The position numbers and the translations under genes are program-made. Below the pieces are notes generated by a model. The model had not been told where the DNA came from. It did not search any database and saw only the letters and a program-made list of their open reading frames with translations. Below, one piece after another: positions 11,692-24,245 of a stretch of DNA of 64,000 nt (the first letter of the stretch is position 1; each line of letters starts with the position of its first letter). The stretch is taken from assembly GCA_947311845.1 (NCBI GenBank), contig CAMZMU010000034.1:90400723-90464722 (forward strand). Reading direction: 5' to 3'. This DNA is from Poa pratensis (lineage: Eukaryota > Streptophyta > Magnoliopsida > Poales > Poaceae).

Positions 11692-14600
11692 TCATCGGTA
11701 GTAGGCCATGTGGCGCGACGCTCGGAAAGGAGAGTTGTCAAAGGGGGAGGAGCGCCTGGGCTGGCTCTCGACGCGCGGAGGCTCCTTCTTCGGGAGCTTG
11801 GTCTCGGACTTCAGCCATGTCTCTACGACCGACAACAGGTTCTTGGCGGTCTTGAGCTCCTCGATGTCGGAGTATTTCGCGGATTTCCTCAGCTCGCCTT
11901 CTTGGATGTACGCGATGTCGGTAGCCCAAGTCTCCAGTCCGTCGAATATGTGAGTAGCGTAGACAATCGTAGCTTCTCTCTACGATGACCAAACCTCTCT
12001 GTGTTAGGCGATCAGAACAGCATGGCTGAGAAGGAAGGATAGAGTGGCTGAAACTGTTACCTGTTCACACTCTTCCTTGAAGAAGTCGAGGAGATCCATC
12101 CTGGTCACGACGTCAAGATCAACGGTGATTTCATCAAGTAAGAGCACCTGCATCGGTATCAGATTATGTTTTAGTAAAACAATCTTCAGCACTACAACTT
12201 GCATTACCATATATGTAACCACCAGAATATCGTGTTTAGGTTCGACCAACTCCAAGTGTAAAGTAAACTACAAACACCTCGTTTCAAAGGAACAGAACAG
12301 ATGTTGGTGACCCTCTGAACAAACTAGGCTCTATAAATCTTTCTTTGTCAATCTTCAAATTAGCTATGCGACAGACGTTTCCTCTTCCATTTGCAAATTG
12401 AGTCGTAACCGGGCTATACCAGCATGGATCACAAAGCTAATGTATTCCCCTGGACAACAGCCAGACTTCCATATTGAGTCATAAATGAACACACAAATTT
12501 TCTCCTAAGAGTAGTCAGTGACTCGGCGGAGAAGAATTTTCACAATTGACTGAAGTCACTCAACATCAGACTCGTTTTAATTCATTCAATCAAGACTTAC
12601 TGATAGTGAAGACATCGACATCAGCAGATTCAAGGTTAATTTTGAGGGGATGATGACAGATACAAGAAAGTTTAGTTGGGTCAACGGGTCACTAACTCAC
12701 TAATCATCATGCTATGGTTTACTTTGCACTAGGTTAAGCCGAAACAAACCTTTGGCCATAGAATAATATACCAACCCACTTTTCTGAACAAGTGTTTAGG
12801 TTCAACCAAGTTTAAAGTAAATTACAAACATCTCATTTGAAAGGAACAGACCAGATGTTGGTGACCCTCTGATTAAATTACGTCCATGTTGAGTCATCAA
12901 TGGACACACAATTTTTCTCCTCCGAAGGCTAGTCTAGTGAGTGGAGAAGAATTTGCAGAACTCACTGAAGTCACTAAACAGCAGGCTCATTCTAACTCAA
13001 TCAACACTTAGTGATAGCAAAGACATCGATATGGGCAGCTTCAGGGTTGTAATTTTGAGGGGAAAATGACAGATCCAACAGGTAGTTTAGTTGGGTCAAA
13101 GGGCCACAGATTAACCAGATTCATTCCACTTACATTATGTGGCTGTATTTTACTTTTTTACTAGATTACGGCCCCAACAAGCCTTTGGCCGTATAATAGT
13201 ATAACAACCCACTTTTCTGTCCTATCAAAAGGTTACACTGGGAAATGCACATATCTGTTCAAGGTGTGCCCAACATGGTATGGGGAGTAGTCAAAATAAT
13301 ATAAAGCAGAATAATCTATAGAAAACTAGGATCATAACATCACCTTGTATGAATGAAGAAGACCCATGCAAATTTGTACTCTGCGGCGCTGTCCATCTGA
13401 AACTTTATGCATGCGCCATTGGAGATCAATGTCTAGCAGATCAATCAGCTTCTCTCGCCTAACAGGATCAACACCATCAACTGCGCATATTTCAGGGTGT
13501 TTACATTACTATCAAGATAATTACTTACCTATCATTACGAATAGTAATATTAACACTGACAGCAGCAATGATTTATACAAAAAATGATTTAAGCAACATG
13601 GTTGGACCACAAGAAATGCTTGAATCATCAAGGGATTTCAATTAATTCAAGGACAAAAGAGTATGTGGCGGTCATTATTGCTTTTCATCCAATAGGAAAT
13701 AAAAAATTGGATGTGATGAGCAGTATGTGTAGAATACCTCCAAAAATCATGTGCTCAGCAGAGAAATCGCCTTGCAGTGGTACATCACCCTGAGAAAGTT
13801 ACTTGGACGTAAGAAACAGAGACATTGCTCTGACAAATCAAGCACGACACAAAAGAACTGTCAACAAACTGGTCATAAATCAATTCTTATAATTAATAAA
13901 GGAGAGAAAGAGGAATCTTCTAACAATTTGTTTTTCATGGCAAAAAGACCACTTCAGCTACAATATTGAGTCAAGCACCTAAAGCATCTACAGATAATGC
14001 AACAACATGGACAGAGGCCACTATATTATTTCAGCTGGCATTGGTGAATATATGGCTCCCGTGAGATTTTGTGGAGAAAGCCCATTTGCATAGAATGCAT
14101 GCTCGGTTACTCAAATATTGATACCGAAGAAACCAAGCAAGAGCCAAATTTGTAGTTCTTATAGCAAGTAAACAGAGTGGACACTTACAACTGAACCAAT
14201 AGTCCGACTCCAAGAACCACCCAAGTAGGAAAGGTCGCCACTGCACACAAACTGTGTGTCGTGAAAAGCAGAACCATTCAAAACACGGACAACATCCCTT
14301 CCTCCAACCATGTGTTTTCCTGCAAGGATCTTCAAGAGAGTGGTCTTGCCTGCAGTTTGACATAAACTAGTGCATAAGCTGGTGTACAAGACATTGCTCC
14401 TCCAAAAGGAGAACAAAACACATATCAGCAACAATGAACTGTACACGCATTTGCAGAGATTAATCTAAAATGGACAAAGAATTTTTTCTGCTACGGCAGC
14501 ACTCCTTTCGGAATTTTCTATAGCGATCTACTGGTGCTACACAGTTATTTTGACAAACTCCAGAGATGGTAATCTCCTATAAAAATGTGGCACTCATGAC

Positions 14601-15871
14601 ACAACAGTACAAGGCCTAAATGGTAAGAGTGACGCTGACAAAATCCTTGGTCAAAAGCCCACAACTATAATACATTGAACACATGGAACTGGATCCTAAA
14701 ATTCCACCCCTTCAATCTCTATGATAAAGAAAAACAGGAGATGCCCAAACCCTGATGGAACACAGGCGTTCAATATGACGAAAAAACAACCGCCAAGGCA
14801 AATTCAATAGTGCATAAAATACAAAAAGTTATTGCCAGTTGCACTGCATTTTTGTTACTGTATTGCACTGCATTTTTGTTACTCTATTTTTAATCACACC
14901 TAGTATAATTAGGTACAATGTGCACACCATTTTGTTCATGTCATACATCAGCTGATCAGCTCCAATTACTTCGATAGGAACATATGGATCAATGACACAT
15001 CTCTATTTCTTAGCCCAAGCTTAGACAGACCAAGAGAAAACAACACATATTGTACTAGCAGACTCTGCATCAAACCCATAAACATCTGCACAAGGAACGA
15101 GCTCTTTGTGCGTATCCACCACAAGAAGTCAAGAACCCGCCCGAACAATATGATCAGCGCATACCCGCAACAATCACAAATGCATCGTGGCTCGTCTAAG
15201 CGATAGGGATAATTTCAGTGCACTGCATTTTGGTTATTTTTAGTCACACCTAGTATAATAAGCTACATTGTGCACACCATTTTGTTCATGTCATACAGAA
15301 GCTGATCAGCTCCAACTCAAGAGCAAGCGTACTGTACAACCGCAGCCCCGCCTTCAGAATCCCAACATTTTAACTGCTGCACCATTCCCTGAAAACAGAG
15401 ACCATTTAAACGAAAGAGCACCTGAGACTACCCCCTTCCCCCGCTCCCATACCAAATTACAGGCTTATTTCGATACAAAACATACAATTGCAAAATCTCT
15501 ATGTTTATTACCTAATTCTAAACAAACTCAGATAAAACATGGCATATAATATCATCGGAGTCCCAAATCAAACCCCTAAACATATGTACCCGACCCATTC
15601 GACATCCATCCAAGTTACAGGACACGCGCGTCGCACGTATCCACCAGAAGCACCGGTCCGAATCGCAAAATAGGCAATTATTGTGTCTTTCTAGGCGCTA
15701 CGCTCAGGCCTTACCGGATCCATTGGCGCCGACGAGGAGGCAGCGCGAGCCGGGGGCGACGCGGAGGTTGAACCGCGCGAAGAGCGGCGCCTGCCCGTCG
15801 TAGCCGAACTGCAGCGTGCTCACCTCGATTCCGCTCCTCCTCCACCCTTCCTCGCCCTCGCCTCCGGCCAT
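11692..15871 (-). CDS. ABC transporter I family ATPase (ABCI19/20/21 type), soluble single-NBD protein
   Basis: Six exons on the minus strand: 15871-15715, 14349-14189, 13789-13738, 13480-13344, 12147-12061 and 11979-11692. All have GT-AG introns; they total 882 nt and give 293 aa. The protein is one ABC nucleotide-binding domain without membrane segments. Walker A GANGSGKT (residues 48-55) is split by intron 1, the signature is VSDGQRRR (150-157), Walker B is VLLLDEIT (170-177), and the H-loop is in YATHIFDG (His208). The C-tail ends SRHMAYYR. The plant ABCI19-21 group is described as cytosolic, ER-associated complexes linked to hormone responses in seedlings; transport substrates are unclear. 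The start at 15871 ([10 protein letters not shown]) fits the family N-terminus, although the frame stays open upstream to 16183. No broken motif was found. A truncated copy of its 3' half lies at 1-1640. Confidence 0.93.
12236..13110 (-). repeat. Tandem duplication inside ABCI intron 4
   Basis: Two diverged copies of one segment lie in the intron between exons 4 and 5. The run GTTTAGGTTC through GGTGACCCTCTGA occurs near 12236-12320 and 12788-12872, and the stretch ending in TTTAGTTGGGTCAA occurs near 12530-12690 and 12945-13105. The partner duplication at 1-1640 has it once. Confidence 0.75.
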
Positions 15872-16074
15872 ATCCCCTGGTCTCGCTCTCGCCGCCGGCG
15901 GGTGATCTCTCGGCTCCGGGGAGTTGGTGCGCGAACGTTTGGTCAGTCTCTGAGGCTCTGTGACCGCCGCGTCACCTCTCGCGTGCTTTATACAGCCCAC
16001 GACTCCGAATAGCTGGGCTTCGTCGGCTAGGCCCAGTCTGAGCCTTTCTGGCTTGTGTTTTGTTATTATGTAAT

Positions 16075-16340
16075 GATCTCCTCCCTTAGCTAAGTTTGTG
16101 AGTTCGACCTGGGAGAGTTTTTTTTTGACAGAAAACAGCGCTTTATTTATCGGATATTCAAACAGGGTGGTGGGTAGATGCACTCATTAGCTAATTTATT
16201 TTTGGTTTTTTTTCAGATTGTTAAAAAATTCCAGAAAAAATCCGGATGTACGTTACAGCGTGATGTGTTAGCACAAAAATTGACATGGTGAAAAAACTTT
16301 TTTAGCAACCTGTAAAAAAAGACAAAATTCCGACACGTAT
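16075..16340. mobile_element. Degenerate Mutator-type MITE fragment
   Basis: It shares CGGATATTCA, the gggtagtggg-like motif, ATGTGTTAGCACAAAAA and the GCAACCTGTAAAAAA core with the complete element at 41647-42033. It is a shorter, diverged member of that family lying upstream of the ABCI gene. Confidence 0.6.
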
Positions 16341-17172
16341 ATGTACACCAAGAATGTGGAGGTAAATGAAGGTCCAGTGTATGCATGGTTAGCACTAGAT
16401 GATGCGTTCAACAAGTCACGCCATGGGATCTACCATAAATCCGCTAACCAATTGGAAAGTGATAATGGAAGGTTATTGCCACATGCTCTAATCCTATATG
16501 GCTTTGGGGCCCATGACAGGGGGACCTATGTTTTTTCCTTCACAAAAACAACTCGGGACTGGAAACCCGTGTTAAAATTAATGATCTTTTCTATTAATTT
16601 ATATTAAACTTTTTTTCTTCTAACGCTAAATTTATATTTTAAAATTTGATAAATGGTTGATTGCACGGAATCTTTTTTTTATATAATTACATAGAATTAA
16701 ACATGAAGCCAATAATAAATAATAAGATACCATACTCTCTCTTATATTTTTGTACTATTTATCATTACAAATATTTCTATATTAAATAGACATATGTTTC
16801 AAATAATAACCAAAGTATAAAATCACTGAATATAAGGTAAGTAATACAATATACATTCATATCCAAACCAATGTGTTCCACATATGAGCTATATCATCTT
16901 CATCTATTGTGGTATCCAAAGTATTCTACATATATTGACATTTCGTATGATGTTTTAAAATACGTGAGTAACAATCTTGATAGAGGTTTCTAGATGATAT
17001 ATATGATTATAAATCTTGATGAAACAAGTAGACTTTACGGTATATAAGGTGTCAGCATCTAATTGTGGAGTTTGGAGCAACGCTAAGTGAGAGTCAAAGG
17101 TACGATTCCGCATAGCTATTCTCTGCCCTAATTTTTAGTGTTCTCCTAACAATGCAATTGCATATATACTTA
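16341..17172. other. AT-rich spacer, no gene seen
   Basis: Low-complexity AT-rich DNA with no splice-supported coding signal and no recognised repeat ends. Confidence 0.4.
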
Positions 17173-17335
17173 CTCCATTTCTAAATATAAAATGTTTTAA
17201 CTGTTTTACATATTGACTAGATACGAACCTAAATGAGTGATCATACACACTAAAACATATCTACATATATGTAGATACATATGAATCTGGAAAAAACTAA
17301 AGTATCTTATATTTGGAAACGGGAGAGTATATATT
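17173..17335. mobile_element. Stowaway (Mariner-type) MITE
   Basis: The left end CTCCATTTCTAAATATAA and the right end TTATATTTGGAAACGGGAG are inverted repeats of the grass Stowaway type. A TA dinucleotide adjoins the left end and lies two bases beyond the right end. About 163 bp, AT-rich, non-coding. Confidence 0.8.
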
Positions 17336-17663
17336 TGTGGGACCAAGCCTCTTTTAACCCGATAAGTAATGCCAGGTCAGCAATAATATATCTTCAAACC
17401 AGTTTCTCTTGCTCTCAATCGTTGGTACTCGTTTCTCGTATATTTCTTAGTCTAAGTTTGCCTATCGTGTTCTCACGGATTCAACAGCTGGCCAACAATG
17501 CATATATTGAGCTTGGTGTAGGACATCCATTAACTTCTGTACGCGATTTTTTGGCATTGTAATTTAGTAAAATATTGAAGAGTAGAGGGTGGGAACGTAG
17601 CACCAAGTGTTTATTTTATAATAAACAAGAAAAAAGTGTAGATCACCCGTTTGTTCGCTATTA

Positions 17664-20197
17664 GTGCAAGGAAAATAGTATAACAGGGTGTTGGCTATAA
17701 GATAGTTCCATGCATAGCCAACCTCCTCTTTCCGCCATAGAAAGATGGTTACCCAGCCAACAAGTATAATACTTGACTATAAATATGAATTATTTTATTA
17801 ATAGTGGGTACACCTTCCACTCTCATAAAGTGCCTAGGAGCACGTGTTGTGGCTGGCTCTTGCTATTGGGTTGCGTGCATGGAAAATAAAAATTTCGCCA
17901 ACTTACGCAACAGCCAAGATCTACTATGCAGATACAAGTGACAGACATGCATATTTGATTTAACTGTAAATCGTTACCGACACCGTTGAAGCGGAAGAGA
18001 TGTTGATGACGACATTGACGCAGTTTGTGGAAGAACTCTCTCGGCTAAGCCTAGCCGAGAGAACACCATAGACTCCTCGCATCCCGCCTTGATCCAACAG
18101 AGTGGAGGGTCAACCGTTTTTCAACGGATCATGCCTCTGAGTTTCGCACACATACATCTGATCTAGTCCAGCAGGGATTCGCCGTCCATGCTTGAAGCAC
18201 TCACCGCTGGTGTATATGATGGTGGAGATCTCAACACATGAGAAGGAGGGAGAGAGAGATTAGAGATCTAGATCTAATCTAATTAGAGAGAGGAGGCCTC
18301 TAATCCAACTAGAAGAGATCTAAACTTGTGTGGACTTATGTGTCTCCAAAGGAGAGGGGGTGGGGGGTTTATAAAGGAGGCCAAAGGGTGGAGGGACTTG
18401 GGGAAGGGGAAAGCTTTCCCCTAGCCCAAGTCGGTTTGGGGAAGGGGAAAGTCTTCCCCTTGCCCAAGTCGCATTGGGGGGAGGAGTCCTTGTCCAACAA
18501 GGCTCCCCCAAACCGCCTCCCTTGGGGAGTTGGAGTTGGACTCCAACTCCTCCCTCTTGCCTTGACGCGCACTACATGGGGGAGAGTTGGAGTTGGACTC
18601 CAACTCCTCTCCCAATTTCGGTTTGGGGAGAGGAGTCCTTGTCCAACAAGGATCCCCCCAAACCGCCTCACCCCATGGGCCTAGGGCCCAACTAGGGTTC
18701 GACCAAGGAGGGGAACTTCCCCCTTTATGCGACTGGGGCCTTGGGGCCCACCCGCCCCATGCAGGGTGCGGCTACCCTGTGGGCCCACCTTGGTGGTGGA
18801 CTCCAAAATCCAATTTAATATTTTCCAATAATTATTTATTAGTTAAATAAATTAATATTTAGTTAATATTAAATTAAATAATATTTTGTCTAATTAATTC
18901 TTATTTGATTATTTCCTTTTACAGAATATTTCACTGAATTAATTACCTATCATATAAAGCACTTTCATATGATTCGGGACACCTAGTGTCCGCTGACAAA
19001 ATACTCCGGATAAATATTTCCCTCTTATATAAACCCTCGGAATAAATTCCGACTAGTGATAGCAACTTCTATCACTCCGAGACACTTAGTGTCTGCATAA
19101 TTCAATCTCTCTGATAAATATATTATCTACCACACGGAAACCATTCCAATGATACTCTCTCGGTATCCAGACCAACCATACACACAACAAACTAGAACTG
19201 ACTTACGTGTGTTACCCTATAGGTTCGATAACATGTAGCTATAATTAGATATTTCCATCTAATCACCAGCCAGGGTCAAATACATGGGCTAACTGAATAA
19301 CTGCTACCGTTATGCAAATAACACTCTGTTGAACCTGTTGATTATTAATTCGTCATTCCCATTACTCGCGATACTGAAATTACCCGAGATAAAGTATTTC
19401 AGATATTTCCATGAATCAATCCCTGATTCACTATATCTCTATCTATCTCGTTACCGGTAAATTTCCTTTTTCTCGTTTCCGTAATCCGATATCCCACATG
19501 ATGTAACTTCATCATGCATTGTCTGCAGAACATATTGGACATCATACATACCGAGTGGTCCTAAGAAGTATCTCTCTTTTGACAGAGGAGTAATTTCCCA
19601 TCTTGGAACATTAGGATATATGCACATCTTTAGAACCACCCAGTGACTGCCGTTTTTCCACCCAATTACGACTATGGTTAAGAAAGTACCAAAGTAATTC
19701 TTCCAATGTCTAATAACCTTATGGTCTAAGTACATGCCATATAACAATCATCTGCGATATTGCATTAAGGACAAAAAGACACATTGGAATCTTACTTAGC
19801 ATATCAACGATTTGGGTCTACCCAGCCATATTGTTTCCACCAACAATATGCCACTCATTGATGCCGACATAAGCAATGTCCCAGACCAGGAAAACGTGGT
19901 CTCTAGCAATCAACGAATTAGTCTAAAAGGCAAGATTAGGGTATACTTTATTCTGTTCATATCTCTACACGTGCGAGTGAGTTTTCCTCTGAATCACATA
20001 TTCAGCAATCACCGCGGTTATAGCATAGAATCATGAAGCATAATTATGAATCAGATGTTAAACTTTATTGCCTTTTGGGCATACATCCAACACTTGCATG
20101 GGAGCCCGCTTCCATTCTCTATTCTATCTCCTCCATATAAGTATAAGTATATTATTTAAATTCTTACAACCAGCTGACAGGATCTTATTGTACTTTT
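17664..20197. mobile_element. Tourist-type MITE split by a solo LTR
   Basis: The outer pieces 17664-17863 and 20093-20197 together form a diverged copy, in inverse orientation, of the complete MITE at 54052-54338. Shared features are the AATAGTATA and TTGGCTATAA blocks on the left, CCTAGGAGCACG in the middle and TTATTGTAC on the right. TTA flanks both outer ends, as expected for a PIF/Harbinger-type TSD. Confidence 0.7.
17864..20092 (-). mobile_element. Copia BARE/Angela-like solo LTR
   Basis: Read on the minus strand the 2,229-bp element begins TGTTGGATGTATGCCC, the hallmark start of BARE/WIS/Angela LTRs. Its U5-like end reads CATGCACGCAACCCAATA, a CA terminus mutated to TA. Five-base target duplications CTTGC flank it (17859-17863 and 20093-20097). 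There is no PBS, no internal domain and no second LTR, so it is a solo LTR left by recombination. A block with repeated GGAGTTGGACTCCAACTCC palindromes (18525-18610) lies inside it. Confidence 0.85.
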
Positions 20198-21126
20198 TTA
20201 AAATTATTTAAATCCTTACACCAAGTGCGTCTGGATTAAATTTGGATTTCCGCAGTAAAATACATGTGGTTCAAAATAAGTTGGGTGGAATCCATGTAGA
20301 ATTTTAGACCTGTTTTAAGGTTTTTTTTATTTCTGTGCTCTACTTCGCTTAGTTTTCCTTATTTGTGCCCTACTAGTTTAACTTTTCTCGGTTGTGCCCT
20401 ACTTCGCGCTCTTTTGAGGCTCACACATGGCCAAACGGGGCGTTTCCATCTAGTCAATGGTTTGACCGTTTGCTTCTGACGGGTGTGACCCACACGTCAT
20501 AGATTTAATAATTTCATAACTTAAAAAGAAGGGATGACATCATGATGACGTCATCAATGTCAACCAAGGATCTGCTAGCACGCTTGCGACAATGCAGAGC
20601 GACAGGGGTCGCGTGGCTAGGCGCGTTAGACGCGGACAAGCATGGGGAGCATTTGGTGGGCGGCTCTGCCAACTATTGGTCACCAGAGATAGTCCGGCGA
20701 CCAGCTCGCGCGGTGGCCAAAGGTGGGACACGGCGGCAGAAGAAACCAGAGAGAGAGGGAGTGAGAAAAGGGGTCCTGGAGAATCCTTAGGTTGACAAGA
20801 GAACGTAGAGGGGGTCATTAAGCTCGAGGAAGCTCGGAAAGTGACGAAATCATCCGCAACGCACGGTTGCCGGAGTTGAAGGAGACGGGTTGATTCCGTC
20901 GATTTGAGCCTTCCCAGAAAGAACAATTCGTCGAGGAGGAAGCTGGCGTCGATCCCAAGCTCCATGGCGGTACGACTGGGCTTCAGATGGCCGGGAATGG
21001 CGACGCTCCACTGCCGCCATAGGTAAGGTTAGGGTTTGGCCGACGGGGAAGAGGAAAAGGGTGGTTTTACATAAAACTCCCTAGACTTTTAAAATTGCGC
21101 TTGAAGGGGTGATTTTACAGTAAACC

Positions 21127-21716
21127 TAGGGATGAAAACGGTATGGATCATTTCCGACCGACCGACCGGAGACTTACGGAAGAAAAATACGGATTCAGTG
21201 GGATAGTTGGCGGATACGGTCACGGATGCGGATAGTAATTCACTGATACAGAAAAGGATGTGGTTTTACTAGTATCCGTCTGTGTCCGAAGATTTACCAT
21301 ATTTCACGGTTATATCCGACAATTATCCGATAAATATCCGAGAACTAATAACTCTGACTACAACTGTAGGCCTAGTAACATGTAAAACAAGAGCAAAACA
21401 AAGTAACCATAGAAGTATGAGATATTAAAATACTCTTTATCATAGAATATCCCAATACACAAAGCTAATTTCGAATAAGTAGATCTCAAATATGTGTTAT
21501 ATGTCAGTCCTATTTTAAAGCAAAATCCGAGAAAATGTTTATCCGCAACCGAACCTTATCCACCCCGTATTTGGTCCGTATTTGTATCTAGGAGGCTCCA
21601 ATTCGATCCGTATTCATATCCGCACACTATCCGCTCTGATTCCTAATCCGAAAAAAATACGGTTACGAATATGGTTTCACTACTATTCGACCATATCCGC
21701 TCCGTTTTCACCCCTA
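21127..21716. mobile_element. hAT-like non-autonomous element nested in the MULE
   Basis: The ends TAGGGATGAAAACGG and CCGTTTTCACCCCTA are inverted repeats. The eight bases AGTAAACC flank both sides (21119-21126 and 21717-21724), the hAT target size. The interior is rich in subterminal TATCCG-type motifs, as in grass hAT derivatives. 590 bp, no coding sequence. Confidence 0.87.
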
Positions 21717-22239
21717 AGTAAACCCCTGAAGTTTCAGAAATGCGCTGAGTTTTCTCAGTTTTTCCCTCGACGGGGTTATGAGAGAGTCAACTGGGTTATA
21801 TGGTCAACAGGGTATTAGGGTTATGCTAGGGTATGGCCTAAAATTTGCATCCCTTATCGAATGATCCAAAATTTTGCACATCCCTGTATAATGCCATTGC
21901 ACAACATTGACTTAGGTACAAAGATGGGTTTTTGGCACCAAAATACATTTTTCATTTTTTAGTGCTGAAACTTCCCTTTTTTGTGAAGCAGACCAAAACG
22001 GCTCCCCGAAAGCGAAATACCCCGAGGTATAAAAAAATAAGATACCACTTTATAAGTACATATGACCCTGGGTTTGAATATAAAAACATTCGTAGGTATT
22101 TCTCGTATTTCACAGAAGTTCCTCCCGATTTCACTGGAAGTGGGTCCAATTTGAACTACGAGTGTCGCAAATTTTGCTCGTGATTTTTTGAAAAAAATCA
22201 CTTTTAGATCCACTATATGTACTTTCTTTAGAGATTTTA

Positions 22240-22325
22240 GTCGCTTTTTGTTGGAACGGGGGTACGGTTAGGTTTAGGTTAGGGTTCGGGTTTACGATCA
22301 CGGTTTAGGGTTAGGGTAAGGCACA
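22240..22325. repeat. Degenerate telomere-like TTTAGGG tract
   Basis: A short run of GGTTTAGG/GGTTAGGG-type units. The perfect heptamer TTTAGGG occurs once or twice, so this is a weak interstitial telomere-like repeat rather than a telomere. It lies inside the MULE. Confidence 0.4.
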
Positions 22326-22789
22326 ACTAATTCAAAAAAAATCAAAAAATGGGAAACCTCCACGTGGCGTCCTTTTATGTGACCTACCACCTAGAAAAAA
22401 TAATAAACATGGGTAATGAATGTTCTTGTGGAAAACCCTTCTCAGAAATGACCTATGAGGTACAAAGATGTATGACTTTCGACTCAAATGAGTAACCATG
22501 ACATAGTTTGTCTAAATGAAGCCATATTTCACACACTCGTGTATCTTGGATGTAGAATAGTATTGAACAAGGGATTTTTCATATTCTTTTAACCAAAAAT
22601 CCATTTTCCATTTTCGTAGTGCCGAAATTGGCTTTTTTATGAAGCAACTATCAAAACAGCTTCAGTGGGTAAAAGTAAGTAAAAATAATAAATGACATCT
22701 TATAGAAGACCCTCTACCTAGTTGACAAGGTTTCACCTTCTCAAAAATTCATTAACCAACTCCAACTTGGCAATGCCATTTGGACTAGA

Positions 22790-23395
22790 ACTGTTTTTCC
22801 CAAGAACACAATAGAGAAAGTTCAAAACTAGCAAAACCGTATAAATAGAAAGTTGTAGGAAATCCAATTTGGGACACAACCATATAAAGATTGCTTCCTA
22901 ATTTGTTGGGAATCGGCTGGAATGTGCTGATGCCGACATCGGCATGTCCAGATCGCGCCCTCAAGGTGTTCGACAACAGTCCGACGGCGCTGCCCGCTCG
23001 TGGTCGTTGGAGAAGTGCTCCCTTGCGCATAACACCTTGCCTGTTAGGACGCTCGGCTCCCCTGAGCACGATAGAGTGGACGGCGAGGTCGGACTAAAAT
23101 TGTTTTTCACAAAAACACAATAGAGAAAGTTCAAAACTAGCAAAACCGTATAACTAGAAAGTTGTAGGAAATCCAATTTGGCACACAACCATATATATAT
23201 TGCTTCTTAATTTGTTGGGAATCGGCCGGAACATGCTGATGCCGACATCGGCATGTCCATATCGCGCGTAACACGTTGTCTGTTAGGACATCCGCTCGTG
23301 GTCGTCAAACAAGCCCTCTCTCGCGCGTAACACGTTGTCTGTTAGGACGCTCGGCTCACCCTGAGCACGATAGAGTGGACGACGAGGTCGGACGG
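22790..23395. repeat. Tandem duplication of a ~300-bp unit inside the MULE
   Basis: Two copies (about 22790-23095 and 23105-23395) share ACACAATAGAGAAAGTTC, TGATGCCGACATCGGCATGT, CTGTTAGGACGCTCGGCTC and GAGCACGATAGAGTGGAC in the same order. The second copy has a further local duplication of the CGCGTAACACGTTGTCTG segment. Confidence 0.8.
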
Positions 23396-23759
23396 AGGCG
23401 AATCGAACATGGCGGCATTCGCCGAAGGCTAGGAAGACGGCGTTGATCCCGACGTTTCTCTCCATCTCGGCTCGCGTTCTTCAGCGTGGAGGAAGAAATG
23501 CATGGAGCACGTAATAGCTAGCTTGTATAGCAGTACTAGCTTGAACCGGCTTGGTCACGTACACTAGCAGTACTAGGCAACATGGAGCACGTACTGGCTC
23601 GCGTCCATCCCGGGTTGGTCACGTACACTAGCAGCCCTTATTTTTAATTTTTTTTAAATTGACATTTTAATGTTTCCAAAAATTCTGCAAACAATCATAG
23701 ATGTTGACAATAATATATTATATGGTTCTGTAAATTTTGAATCCAAAATAGTTTGTATT

Positions 23760-24245
23760 CCGACCTACACAAAAAATAGAAAATTTGATAGATCTGAAAA
23801 AATTCGAATTTTGCACAGTTTAGATTTCAGATTCAGAAATTTGTTATTTTACACAGACCCAACTACACAATATTTCGCACTCAAATTTTGTACACTAGTA
23901 TAAATAATAATTGTCAACATCCAGATTTTTTTCCAAAATTTGAAAATTCAAATTTCTGCACTTTTTAGATCTCAGATTTAGAAATTTGTCACTTTTACAC
24001 AGACCAAACTACACAATATTTTGCACTCAAATTTTGCACACAAGTATAAATAATCATTATCGACATCTAGATTGTTTTTCATATTTTTTTTCAAAATTTG
24101 AAAATTCGAATTTTGCACTGTTTTGATCTCAGATTCAGAAATTTGTCATTTTTACACAAATCAAACTACACAATATTTCACACTCAAATTTGCATAGAAG
24201 TATAAATAATCATTGTCGACATCCAGAATGTTTTTCACATTTTTT
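23760..24245. repeat. Three tandem copies of a ~150-bp AT-rich unit
   Basis: The units starting near 23780, 23935 and 24090 each contain TCAGATT(C/T)AGAAATTTGT, then a CTACACAATATTT(C/T)(G/A)CACTCAAA stretch, then TATAAATAAT. Their divergence suggests an older expansion near the right MULE end. Confidence 0.75.

Noticed and set aside
15704..16183. N-terminal extension of the ABCI protein from an upstream Met at 16183
   Set aside because: The extra ~100 codons are low in similarity to the family and run through the MITE-like sequence; the Met at 15871 fits the family length.
22240..22325. Telomere-like TTTAGGG stretch as a chromosome end or fusion
   Set aside because: Too short and degenerate, and embedded in a transposable element.
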